A model generated the notes under the pieces. That model was not told where the DNA came from. It ran no database searches and saw only the letters and a list, made by a program, of their open reading frames with translations. Both the position numbers and the translations under genes were made by a program. This document shows positions 1 through 6,582 of a stretch of 64,000 bases of DNA, one piece after another. This DNA comes from Paenalcaligenes faecalis (lineage in GTDB: Bacteria; Pseudomonadota; Gammaproteobacteria; Burkholderiales; Burkholderiaceae_B), in the NCBI RefSeq assembly GCF_027557445.1, contig NZ_CP106841.1, positions 1,970,001 through 2,034,000 of the forward strand. The letters are read 5' to 3'. Position 1 is the stretch's first letter; each line of letters begins with the position of its first letter.

Positions 1-705
1 ATAAGCAGGCATTAAAAACCCACTTTTTCGTTCCTCACGTAGTGGGAACGTCAAATAAGGCGAATACAAAATGGGGACATTTTTAAAGTACAAAACACCG
101 TGCTTAGCAACACCGGCATTTTTATCGTTGTACAAGTCCACCTGTGGTGCACGAATAAACCAAGACGGAGCTGGACAGGGGCAACCTGTATACTCAACGG
201 TTTTCATCCGTAGATGATCTTTAGACATCATCTGTGCCTCTAGGGCATTGCCAGATCCTCCTGCCCCACCAAACATAAAAGTCGGCTGATCTATGTGTCC
301 TGTTTCGCTATTGATGTTGTAATCAATAGTGTCACTACGGATAATTGAACCGTCACGGATTAGACTTCCTTTACCGCGAATTTTTAAATCACCACTATCT
401 TGTTGATAGTTAATTTCATCGCCTTTGGCAACTGAGTCTATACGACGTACCTGGGCGTCACCGGTTAAGATAACCTGACCGTTTTCTGTGCGTTCTAAGT
501 TATCCGCAGTAAAATAGACGGAAATATTGTCTTCAGCCACAGATTGCACGCGCAAATGTGACGCGGCCTTGAGCTGCGGCATACGTGGCTCAGAGGAAAA
601 AGCAGTGTTTAAGGCAACATCTGTACCTAAACCCGCTAAAATTGTAAGGGCAGTCCAAACAGCTCGCACAACTATTGCGTCCTTTGAAAAAATTCGCCTA
701 AACAC
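1..705 (-). CDS. lptD: LPS-assembly outer membrane protein LptD, N-terminal part (cut by window edge)
   Basis: The minus frame is open from a GTG at 705-703 to position 1 (235 codons). The start of the product is a basic stretch followed by a hydrophobic segment (VWTALTILAGLG), which reads as a signal peptide. Then comes an OstA-type beta-jellyroll with the pattern 'VILTGDAQVRR' and 'GDEINYQ', and the conserved block 'GCPCPAPSW...APQVDLY' and 'KNVPILYSPYLTFPL' typical of the LptD periplasmic domain before its barrel. LptD with LptE inserts lipopolysaccharide into the outer leaflet. The GTG is the first start after an in-frame stop and the only one giving a full signal peptide. In many Proteobacteria lptD is divergent from amgK-murU, as here. 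The barrel and C-terminus lie outside the window. Confidence 0.9.
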   Translation of the reverse strand, partial: MFRRIFSKDAIVVRAVWTALTILAGLGTDVALNTAFSSEPRMPQLKAASHLRVQSVAEDNISVYFTADNLERTENGQVILTGDAQVRRIDSVAKGDEINYQQDSGDLKIRGKGSLIRDGSIIRSDTIDYNINSETGHIDQPTFMFGGAGGSGNALEAQMMSKDHLRMKTVEYTGCPCPAPSWFIRAPQVDLYNDKNAGVAKHGVLYFKNVPILYSPYLTFPLREERKSGFLMPAY

Positions 706-740
706 AAATCATCCGTATGATGCGTAGACAACAAATGGCT

Positions 741-746
741 ATTATA
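741..746 (-). promoter_or_regulatory. -10 box of the lptD promoter
   Basis: On the minus strand this reads TATAAT, a perfect -10, 35 bases before the GTG start of lptD. No convincing -35 is present at 17 bases, so an activator or another sigma factor may contribute. Inferred from sequence only. Confidence 0.4.
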
Positions 747-807
747 GAGAAGCCTAGCGCATCGCGGCACCTAAACGGTTAAATTTATTTGCTTTGAGTC
801 CTTTTTT

Positions 808-1842
808 ATGCAAGATACTGCAGCACAACGTCAACAATCTTTGATGAATTGGCTTAAATCTATTGCCGAATCATTTCAACTTGACCTAGAAACACTACAT
901 AGCGCATCCAGTGATGCCAGCTTTAGACGTTATTATCGTCTACAAGCCGGAGTCCACACCCGTATTGTGATGGATGCTCCTCCTAGCCATGAAAACAACG
1001 AGGCTTTTGTGGATGTGCAAGCCCGTCTGGCTCAGGTCGGTGCTAAAGTGCCTGAAATTTTAGCTTATGATGCCGAACATGGTTTTATGTTGCTTAGCGA
1101 TTTAGGCACAGAGAATTTTTATCATGCATTACAAACCACCACCGACCCCGCTATAGTACAAGCCATGTACCGTTTAGCAATCCAAGAGCTTGTTCGTATG
1201 CAACAGGCAGACACAACCGACCTGCCTGTCTATGACGCTGCACGGATGCTAGACGAATTACAGCTATTCGAGGAATGGTACATCAAGCAATACTGTAAAA
1301 CAGAACTTACTGAGACTGAAAAGAAAAACCTCAGCCAGCTTTTTGAAACCTTAGTCGCGGATAACGTACGACACGGTCAGGTGCTGGTACATCGTGATTT
1401 TCATTCACCAAACATCATGATGCCTACTGATTCTGCATTACAGCCAGGCCTCATTGATTTCCAAGATGCCGTCGTTGGCCCGATCACCTATGACTTGGCT
1501 TCTATGGTGATGGATGCGCGCTACACATGGGACGAAGATCAACAAATCGATTGGGCTATCCGATACTGGCAAGCCGCGCACCTGGCTGGCTTAGACATTG
1601 ATACCGACTTTGCTGAATTTCATCGTGCCTACGAGTGGATGAGCGTACAGCGTAACTTACGCATACTAGGGGTATTTAGCCGTTTATCTATACGTGATGG
1701 TAAGCATCACTATTTAGACCACATGCCACGAGTAAACCAGTATTTACGCCAAGTGGTCGTGCGCTACGAGGAATTTAACCCATTACGCCGATTATTTGAT
1801 CGTTTAGAAAATAAACAAACCGTATTAGGGATGACGATTTAA
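808..1842 (+). CDS. amgK: N-acetylmuramate/N-acetylglucosamine 1-kinase AmgK
   Basis: This 344-residue protein belongs to the aminoglycoside phosphotransferase/choline kinase fold. The Brenner catalytic motif VHRDFHSPNIM is at residues 194-204 (catalytic D197) and the metal-binding LIDFQD at 215-220 (D217). In the family, AmgK phosphorylates the anomeric position of MurNAc released from muropeptides, and the partner MurU then makes UDP-MurNAc, bypassing the fosfomycin-sensitive MurA step. The next gene is murU and the stop overlaps its start by one base (TAATG), which indicates translational coupling. Length matches Pseudomonas AmgK (about 340). Annotated homologues are often called just 'phosphotransferase'; the murU neighbour makes the specific call strong. 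Confidence 0.9.
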   Translation: MQDTAAQRQQSLMNWLKSIAESFQLDLETLHSASSDASFRRYYRLQAGVHTRIVMDAPPSHENNEAFVDVQARLAQVGAKVPEILAYDAEHGFMLLSDLGTENFYHALQTTTDPAIVQAMYRLAIQELVRMQQADTTDLPVYDAARMLDELQLFEEWYIKQYCKTELTETEKKNLSQLFETLVADNVRHGQVLVHRDFHSPNIMMPTDSALQPGLIDFQDAVVGPITYDLASMVMDARYTWDEDQQIDWAIRYWQAAHLAGLDIDTDFAEFHRAYEWMSVQRNLRILGVFSRLSIRDGKHHYLDHMPRVNQYLRQVVVRYEEFNPLRRLFDRLENKQTVLGMTI

Positions 1843-2537
1843 TGAGTTTACGCGCCATGATTTTAGCTGCCGGCAGGGGATCTCGTATGCGCCCCTTAAC
1901 CGATCACACGCCCAAGCCCTTATTAAAAATTGGCAATAAGGCATTGATCGAATGGCATATTGATCGTCTTGTTAACGCGGGTATTACCCAGCTGGTTATC
2001 AATCATGCCTGGTTGGGTAGTCAAATCGAAGACTACTTAGGCGACGGCTCACGTTATGGCGCGATAATTCAGTACTCTGCAGAACCAAAGGCCCTAGAAA
2101 CTGCCGCAGGTATTAAACATGCTTTACCCCTTTTAGGTACGGACCCTTTTTTAGTCATAAGCGCTGATATCTGGTGTGATTGGAATCCTCAGCTAGCGGC
2201 TTATATGGGGCAGTCCTTAATCACTCAGTCTGCTTTAGCTCATTTACTTTTGGTTCCAAATCCTGAGCACAATCGAAATGGGGATTTTGGTTTTGCTCAA
2301 ATGCGTGTGCAACCTAAAGGCGAAACAAACAATTACACCTATAGCGGCATGGGGGTATTTAGCCCTGATTTTTTTGATTCCGTTTCGGCCTCAACCCCAA
2401 CGCCTCTGCGCGATCCACTGCTAACAGCGATTAATCAACAACAAGTTTTGGGGTCTATTTATCATGGTGAATGGGCAGATATAGGTACCCCAGAACGATT
2501 GCAACAAATAGAACAAAGCTTGGCTCTAAAGCCTTAA
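1842..2537 (+). CDS. murU: N-acetylmuramate alpha-1-phosphate uridylyltransferase MurU
   Basis: This 231-residue sugar-1-phosphate nucleotidyltransferase has the signature LAAGRGSRMRPLTDHTPKPL near the N-terminus (residues 8-27), where the Gly-rich loop binds UTP and the lysine contacts the sugar phosphate. A metal-binding 'ISADIW' follows near residue 107. It transfers UMP to MurNAc-1-phosphate made by AmgK, returning recycled peptidoglycan sugar to UDP-MurNAc. It shares one base with the amgK stop. The short single-domain form without a C-terminal beta-helix is typical of MurU rather than GlmU or RfbA. Confidence 0.9.
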   Translation: MSLRAMILAAGRGSRMRPLTDHTPKPLLKIGNKALIEWHIDRLVNAGITQLVINHAWLGSQIEDYLGDGSRYGAIIQYSAEPKALETAAGIKHALPLLGTDPFLVISADIWCDWNPQLAAYMGQSLITQSALAHLLLVPNPEHNRNGDFGFAQMRVQPKGETNNYTYSGMGVFSPDFFDSVSASTPTPLRDPLLTAINQQQVLGSIYHGEWADIGTPERLQQIEQSLALKP

Positions 2538-2573
2538 CAGGCTATGATTTCTGACGGCCCCTAGGCTTTTTTT
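2528..2573 (+). terminator. probable terminator after murU
   Basis: AAAGCCT (2528-2534, overlapping the last murU codons) can pair with AGGCTTT (2563-2569), followed by a run of T to 2573. The loop is long (28 bases), so strength is uncertain. Confidence 0.4.
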
Positions 2574-2609
2574 CACTTTACACCATTACCTACAGGAACG
2601 ATTCGCCCC

Positions 2610-3305
2610 ATGCTAGGTTCCAAACGACCCGTATTCAAACCCACCGCTTATGGCCATACACGTCGTAAGCGTCGTATCCCCCGTTGGCTAGTGTTAATGA
2701 TTACTGGCATGGTCTTGGGTGCTGGCGGCTTACTCTTTATACAAAAGAGTTATGGCCCTCCCATGCTAACCGTAGAGCAATCTCAATTACTACACGATGA
2801 GCTCAATAGTGCTAAAGCTGAAAATCAACGCTTGCTATCACAGATTACATTAGCTGAACGCGAGCGCGATGACAGCTTGACTCAGGTGGACTCCATTAAA
2901 GATCGCCTAGAGCGTCACGACAGTATTGTGTCCGGCTTAGAGCAAGATATTCAATTATTTGCCAACGCCATGCAAGCTGATCCGCGTGGTACATCTCCTG
3001 GTATCCGAGCAGCGGAATTAGTCAATGCTGAGGGGCAGCTAGAATACACTATTTTATTGATGCAAGATAAAGACGATGCCCCAGAATTTAAAGGCACGAT
3101 GAACTTTAATGTCATGGGCCGCTATCCCAATGGCCGTACTGGTTATATTGATCTTGACCCCATTGACATCAAGTTAGGGCGTTACCTACACGCCCAAGGC
3201 TCAGTAGAACTCCCCTCTGGTATGACCGCTCGTCAAGTAACGATTCAGGTTTACCCCGAAGGCAGTCAACGTGCTGCTGCCATGCGTATTATTAACGCTC
3301 GGTAA
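2610..3305 (+). CDS. inner-membrane-anchored coiled-coil protein, DUF6776-like, function unknown
   Basis: This 231-residue protein has a very basic N-terminus (TRRKRRIPR, about 18-26), one transmembrane helix (about 26-44), a predicted coiled coil rich in E, Q, R and L (about 57-115), and a C-terminal beta-rich domain (about 130-231) containing 'EYTILLMQDKDDAPEFKGTMN'. The topology should be N-in with the bulk in the periplasm. The layout resembles proteins now labelled DUF6776 in Beta- and Gammaproteobacteria, but that name is from memory. Position after cell-wall recycling genes and a periplasmic coiled coil would fit an envelope role; no function is assigned. A terminator at 3321-3350 follows directly. 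Confidence 0.6.
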   Translation: MLGSKRPVFKPTAYGHTRRKRRIPRWLVLMITGMVLGAGGLLFIQKSYGPPMLTVEQSQLLHDELNSAKAENQRLLSQITLAERERDDSLTQVDSIKDRLERHDSIVSGLEQDIQLFANAMQADPRGTSPGIRAAELVNAEGQLEYTILLMQDKDDAPEFKGTMNFNVMGRYPNGRTGYIDLDPIDIKLGRYLHAQGSVELPSGMTARQVTIQVYPEGSQRAAAMRIINAR

Positions 3306-3320
3306 ATTTAACTGCACATA

Positions 3321-3350
3321 AAAATCGCGGCTTATTGGCCGCGATTTTTT
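3321..3350. terminator. bidirectional terminator between the DUF6776-like gene and metQ
   Basis: An 11-bp perfect stem, AAAATCGCGGC (3321-3331) and GCCGCGATTTT (3338-3348), with a 6-base loop. A/T runs on both sides let it serve the plus-strand gene and the minus-strand metQ. Confidence 0.85.
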
Positions 3351-3377
3351 TAGGTCTATCTTAAATGATTCACTGAA

Positions 3378-4160
3378 TTAAAAGGCAGGAACAATGGCGC
3401 CTTTGTACTTATCAGTGATCTCTTTGCGTACCGCATCAGAGTGCAAGGCATCCATCAATTTTTTAACGTCTTCGTTCTCGGCCTTATCTTTATGTGTCAC
3501 CACAATATTGGCATAAGGAGAATCTGCCCCCTCGATAAACAAGGCGTCTTCAAGTGGATTTAAACCGGCTTCTAAAGCATAGTTAGTATTGATCAAGGCC
3601 AAGTCCACATCGACCAATACTCGTGGCAATGTCGCAGCCTCTAATTCTTTGAATTTCAATTTTTTCGGATTTTTAGCAATGTCACGTGAGGTTGCCAAAA
3701 TATTCGTTGGATCTTTTAATTCAATTAAGCCTTCTTTTTGCAACAGCAGTAAAGCACGAGCACCATTCGAAGGGTCATTTGGTAATGCTACCAATGCACC
3801 GTCTTTTAATTCTGATAACTCTTTAATTTTTTTAGAGTAGGCTCCAAAAGGCTCTACATGAACTAAACCTACAGATACCAGCTCGGCCTTTTGCCCTTCG
3901 TTAAAGGTATCCAAGTACGGTTTGTGCTGAAAAAAGTTAACATCCAATAAGCCATCAGCGACCTGTACGTTAGGTTGTACGTAATCAGTAAACACTTTAA
4001 TGTCTAGCTCTACCCCTTGCTCTGCCAGAGCAGGTTTAACGAACTCAAGTAATTCAGCATGAGGTACGGGTGTCGCTGCTACGGTTAATTTACCAGCATG
4101 AGCAGAACCAACAACTAAGGCAGCTAAAGACAAAGCAAAAGCAGGAAATAGTTTTTTCAT
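3378..4160 (-). CDS. metQ: D-methionine ABC transporter substrate-binding protein MetQ
   Basis: This 260-residue protein is of the NlpA/MetQ family, with the typical opening 'LTVAATPVPHAELLE' and the ligand-loop pattern 'VNFFQHKPYLD'. It captures methionine in the periplasm for MetNI. The signal peptide (1-22) ends AHA|G and has no lipobox cysteine, so the protein should be a soluble periplasmic protein and not the usual lipoprotein. It belongs to a metN-metI-metQ operon, but an IscB element of about 1.7 kb now separates it from metI. The bases just before its ATG contain no Shine-Dalgarno sequence, whereas a good AGGAG stands alone behind metI (5888-5892). Translation may therefore be reduced. 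Confidence 0.93.
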   Translation of the reverse strand: MKKLFPAFALSLAALVVGSAHAGKLTVAATPVPHAELLEFVKPALAEQGVELDIKVFTDYVQPNVQVADGLLDVNFFQHKPYLDTFNEGQKAELVSVGLVHVEPFGAYSKKIKELSELKDGALVALPNDPSNGARALLLLQKEGLIELKDPTNILATSRDIAKNPKKLKFKELEAATLPRVLVDVDLALINTNYALEAGLNPLEDALFIEGADSPYANIVVTHKDKAENEDVKKLMDALHSDAVRKEITDKYKGAIVPAF

Positions 4161-4177
4161 CTAAATTGTGCGAGATA

Positions 4178-4197
4178 CCCCGTCATTTATGGCGGGG
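4178..4197. repeat. stem-loop at the distal (metQ-side) end of the IscB element
   Basis: Plus strand CCCCG T CAT TT ATG G CGGGG: nine pairs including one T-G wobble on the plus strand (a C-A mismatch on the iscB coding strand), two-base loop. It mirrors the hairpin at the other end (5853-5872), as expected for recognition hairpins of IS200/IS605-type ends. Confidence 0.65.
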
Positions 4198-4208
4198 AGG
4201 GATAGCAC

Positions 4209-4225
4209 GGGTCACGTAGTGACCC
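4209..4225. repeat. perfect stem-loop just after iscB
   Basis: GGGTCAC GTA GTGACCC, a 7-bp perfect stem 26 bases past the iscB stop. No T-run follows on the minus strand, so it may be part of the element end rather than a terminator. Confidence 0.6.
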
Positions 4226-4250
4226 CCTTTGTTCTCGCCTCTCCTAAAAG

Positions 4251-5585
4251 TTAGAAGCTATCTATTCGGGTTGAGTATCCGTAGCCATCGCTACGTTGAA
4301 TAAGGGTGCAGTATCGATGGCTGATTCCTTGAACTAGCCCCTCTGCGGTTTGAATATTAAAACTACCTGAAGCCCTAACGGCAACGCGACCAATATACGC
4401 GCCAACCTTCTTGCCTTGGGTAACTATCGCCTTTACCATGTCACCCGTCTGAAAGCCGTGGATATTTTTTTGCCGCGTTAAATAGCCTCGCGGGAAGCCA
4501 AAACGATTAAGGCGTGTGCGTTGATAACTACCACGCCCGGTGGCTTTAATCACTAACGTCGGTTTTTGCCAATGCTCTACAAAATCCACTTCGCCCACGC
4601 ACACCGCATCTAAGGCATGTGTCTTTGGTATAACGAGCCGTGAGCGATTGCACTTCGTTAAGCCGCCAGACCCGGTGCGAACGGGTAGTCCTGTTGCCTT
4701 GAGCGCGTTAAGCAACTTCCATCGCGTGGCGTTAACGGCAGCGGCATCCCGTAACGGGCGTTTCGCTTGGGCTTGAATCTTGGTTAAGCGTTTGGGGTCT
4801 TTGGCCAAGAATTGGGTGATGTCTTGCGCGGCTTTCTTTAGGTTGCAGGGTGCACACGCGAGCGTTAAGTTACTGACGCGGTTCGAGCCGCCTCGCGCTT
4901 TGGGGTGAATGTGTTCGATTTGCAGCGGCACCTCTGATACATCGCAATAGGCACATTGTCGATGCCACTTTTCCAATAAATACTCGCGCACTTCATAGCC
5001 TGCTAATTCGCCTTGCTGGTACTCCACGCCCGCTATCTCGGGGTTTTCAAGCTGCTGCATATCAAATCGAACCAGCTCTTGTGCAAGGTGCGTAATTGGT
5101 GCCACGTTTCGTATTCGCGCAACCCACGATAACGTAGTATCAATTCGATGCTGCAAGCTAGGTGCGAGCCACCCTTCGCCTTTGTTTTTTCGATTAAGGA
5201 ATCGAGGCGCACGGTAACGTAAGTTGGCGCTACGACGGCGACGCCGCATTTGGCTTCTCGCGGTTAAAGCTTTACTAATTTGAAACCCACGATGTGTCAA
5301 CTCGAACAGGTTTAATACGTGCGCCGTAGCTGTTATCTTGCCCGTTTCCGCGTTAACGGTATTGTTATTGCGAACTAACGCCAACCCTGATGTTTTACTG
5401 CCGGGATCGATTTTAAGCTCTAACGGTTGAAGCTCGCTTTGCGCCACCTCTCTGTCAATCAAGCGAATCGTAAAGGGGATCAATCGATGCACCCTTGCTC
5501 GCCCTCGCGCCAATAAAAGTCGTGCTCGCTTCTCGGAGCACGGCATCAACGGCGCTTGGCGTCTATCTATTACAAAAACAGCCAT
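4251..5585 (-). CDS. iscB: IscB RNA-guided HNH/RuvC nuclease
   Basis: The 444 residues have the full IscB domain order: an N-terminal PLMP domain (P12-L-M-P15); RuvC-I IDPGSKTSG with D60; an arginine-rich bridge helix (about 110-128, RSQMRRRRRS); RuvC-II with E170 (LAQELVRFD); an inserted HNH domain with zinc cysteines C211/C214 and C244/C247, IEHIHP (H225) and N239/N248; RuvC-III HALDA with H323 and D326; and a C-terminal target-adjacent-motif-binding region. All predicted catalytic residues of both nuclease domains are present, so the enzyme looks intact. IscB uses an omega RNA to cut DNA and is the Cas9 ancestor family. The start is supported by AGGAGA at 5594-5599. The structured RNA lies directly upstream in the same orientation. 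Confidence 0.93.
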   Translation of the reverse strand: MAVFVIDRRQAPLMPCSEKRARLLLARGRARVHRLIPFTIRLIDREVAQSELQPLELKIDPGSKTSGLALVRNNNTVNAETGKITATAHVLNLFELTHRGFQISKALTARSQMRRRRRSANLRYRAPRFLNRKNKGEGWLAPSLQHRIDTTLSWVARIRNVAPITHLAQELVRFDMQQLENPEIAGVEYQQGELAGYEVREYLLEKWHRQCAYCDVSEVPLQIEHIHPKARGGSNRVSNLTLACAPCNLKKAAQDITQFLAKDPKRLTKIQAQAKRPLRDAAAVNATRWKLLNALKATGLPVRTGSGGLTKCNRSRLVIPKTHALDAVCVGEVDFVEHWQKPTLVIKATGRGSYQRTRLNRFGFPRGYLTRQKNIHGFQTGDMVKAIVTQGKKVGAYIGRVAVRASGSFNIQTAEGLVQGISHRYCTLIQRSDGYGYSTRIDSF

Positions 5586-5593
5586 GGCTATTT

Positions 5594-5599
5594 TCTCCT
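5594..5599 (-). promoter_or_regulatory. ribosome binding site of iscB
   Basis: AGGAGA on the minus strand, 8 bases before the ATG at 5585. It also marks the 3' limit of the non-coding RNA region. Confidence 0.75.
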
Positions 5600-5602
5600 A
5601 AT

Positions 5603-5876
5603 TTTGCCCGTAAGGGCCTTGTGACGGAGGCTTACGCCTCGCTCCCCTCGACAAGGTTGATGTCCCGCTAGATGCCTAATGCACCATGCGGTAGCCCGTT
5701 TCGTGCCTACCCGAGGCGTGTCTGCTGCTACCGCTTACAGAGCTTGGAACTGAGGAAGCATTCCAAGGTGCGTCTTGAACGTAACACCAACGTAGCGCTA
5801 CAACAGCGCTGAGTCTGGTCAATCTAGGCAAGCGCAGAACGAATCTGGCATGCCTCGCCCTTTAGGGCGGGGTTAT
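5603..5876 (-). ncRNA. omega RNA (HEARO-type) scaffold of the IscB element
   Basis: The roughly 270 bases before iscB have no credible reading frame but many stems. In minus-strand order: terminal hairpin (5853-5872, 8 bp); AGCGCT/AGCGCT (5805-5810 with 5794-5799); CTTGGAA/TTCCAAG (5761-5767 with 5743-5749); a larger stem GGTAGC/GCTACC (5727-5732 with 5690-5696 side); CTTGT/ACAAG (5651-5655 with 5618-5622) enclosing GAGGC/GCCTC (5627-5640); and GCCC/GGGC (5606-5617). Position, length and density of stems match the RNA known as HEARO or omega RNA. In IscB systems the guide precedes the scaffold at the 5' end and comes from the host flank, here roughly 5880-5900. Ends are estimated. Confidence 0.75.
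5853..5872. repeat. stem-loop at the metI-side end of the IscB element
   Basis: Plus strand CCTCGCCC TTTA GGGCGGGG: an 8-bp stem with one T-G wobble and a 4-base loop. Likely the end-recognition hairpin of the element and also the first helix of the omega RNA. Confidence 0.7.
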
Positions 5877-5887
5877 TGACCGATATA

Positions 5888-5892
5888 CTCCT
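5888..5892 (-). promoter_or_regulatory. orphan Shine-Dalgarno sequence downstream of metI, probably the original metQ RBS
   Basis: The minus strand reads AGGAG 24 bases after the metI stop, but no reading frame starts within 15 bases. metQ, the next operon gene, has no such site before its own ATG. The simplest reading is that the IscB element landed between the metQ RBS and its start codon. Confidence 0.5.
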
Positions 5893-5916
5893 AGATATTC
5901 AAAAAAATAAGACAGG

Positions 5917-6582
5917 TTATTGGGTTTTACCTTGAATCAAGGCAGCCAGCTTGTCACCAAACATCTGCAATAGCTGCACCAATACCACTAAAATAACCAC
6001 TGTGACCAGCATGACATCACTTTGATAACGCTGATAACCAAATCGTAATGCTAAATCGCCCAAGCCCCCGCCACCAATGACGCCAGACATAGCGGAATAA
6101 CCGACCAAAGTAATAGCCGTAATGACAATGGCGGCTAAAATACCCGTTGTGGCCTCTGGTAAAAGCGCCATCATGACGGTTTGTTTAGGGTCTGCGCCCA
6201 TGGCTCTACAGGCCTCTGAGACGCCAGGGTCTAATTCTTTTAATGCATTCTCGACTAATCGAGCAAAAAAAGGCGCTGCACTGGCGACCAATGGTGGTAT
6301 CGCCCCTGCCACGCCTAAGGGCGTCCCCGCTAAAACACGCGTTAACGGGATCATGACAATCAGCAAAATTAAAAAAGGCACAGAACGCAAAATATTTACC
6401 AGTAAAGAGAGCGTCTGATACAAAACACGGTTCTCCATCAGCTGGCCTTTAGCCGTAAGAAATAAAACTACGCCCAAAGGTAAACCAATAATGATGGTGA
6501 ATAACAATGAAAACCCAGTCATCAATAGGGTATCGGTGGTGGCTTCTGCAATTAAAGGCCAATCTACATTATCAAAATTCAT
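5917..6582 (-). CDS. metI: D-methionine ABC transporter permease MetI
   Basis: This permease of 221 residues has about five transmembrane helices and the ABC-permease EAA loop (EACRAMGADPKQTVMMALLPEA) that docks on MetN. I place the start at the ATG at 6582, whose ATGA overlaps the metN stop and which has GAGGT nearby; a longer reading from 6600 would add six residues and overlap metN more. It forms the membrane channel for methionine uptake. Behind its stop the operon is interrupted by the IscB element. Confidence 0.93.
   Translation of the reverse strand: MNFDNVDWPLIAEATTDTLLMTGFSLLFTIIIGLPLGVVLFLTAKGQLMENRVLYQTLSLLVNILRSVPFLILLIVMIPLTRVLAGTPLGVAGAIPPLVASAAPFFARLVENALKELDPGVSEACRAMGADPKQTVMMALLPEATTGILAAIVITAITLVGYSAMSGVIGGGGLGDLALRFGYQRYQSDVMLVTVVILVVLVQLLQMFGDKLAALIQGKTQ

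Larger units (their letters stand above)
4165..5880 (-). mobile_element. IscB element (IS200/IS605-like, no transposase) inserted between metI and metQ
   Basis: About 1.7 kb separates metI and metQ, which are normally adjacent. It holds, in minus-strand order, a terminal stem-loop (5853-5872), a structured non-coding region of about 270 bases, iscB, a second stem-loop (4209-4225) and a third (4178-4197). This is the architecture of IscB elements of the IS200/IS605 superfamily, which are mobilised in trans by a Y1 tyrosine transposase TnpA. No tnpA is present, so the copy is non-autonomous. IS200/IS605 elements make no target duplication, so the exact ends cannot be read from one sequence; I estimate about 15 bases of uncertainty at each end. 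Base composition looks more GC-rich than the flanks. Confidence 0.8.

Noticed and set aside
527-727. 66-codon plus frame at the left end
   Set aside because: It lies opposite the lptD start region, which has a clear signal peptide and OstA domain.
4251-5585. Reading the nuclease as TnpB or a Cas9 fragment
   Set aside because: It has a PLMP domain and an HNH inserted in split RuvC; TnpB lacks HNH, and Cas9 has a REC lobe absent here.
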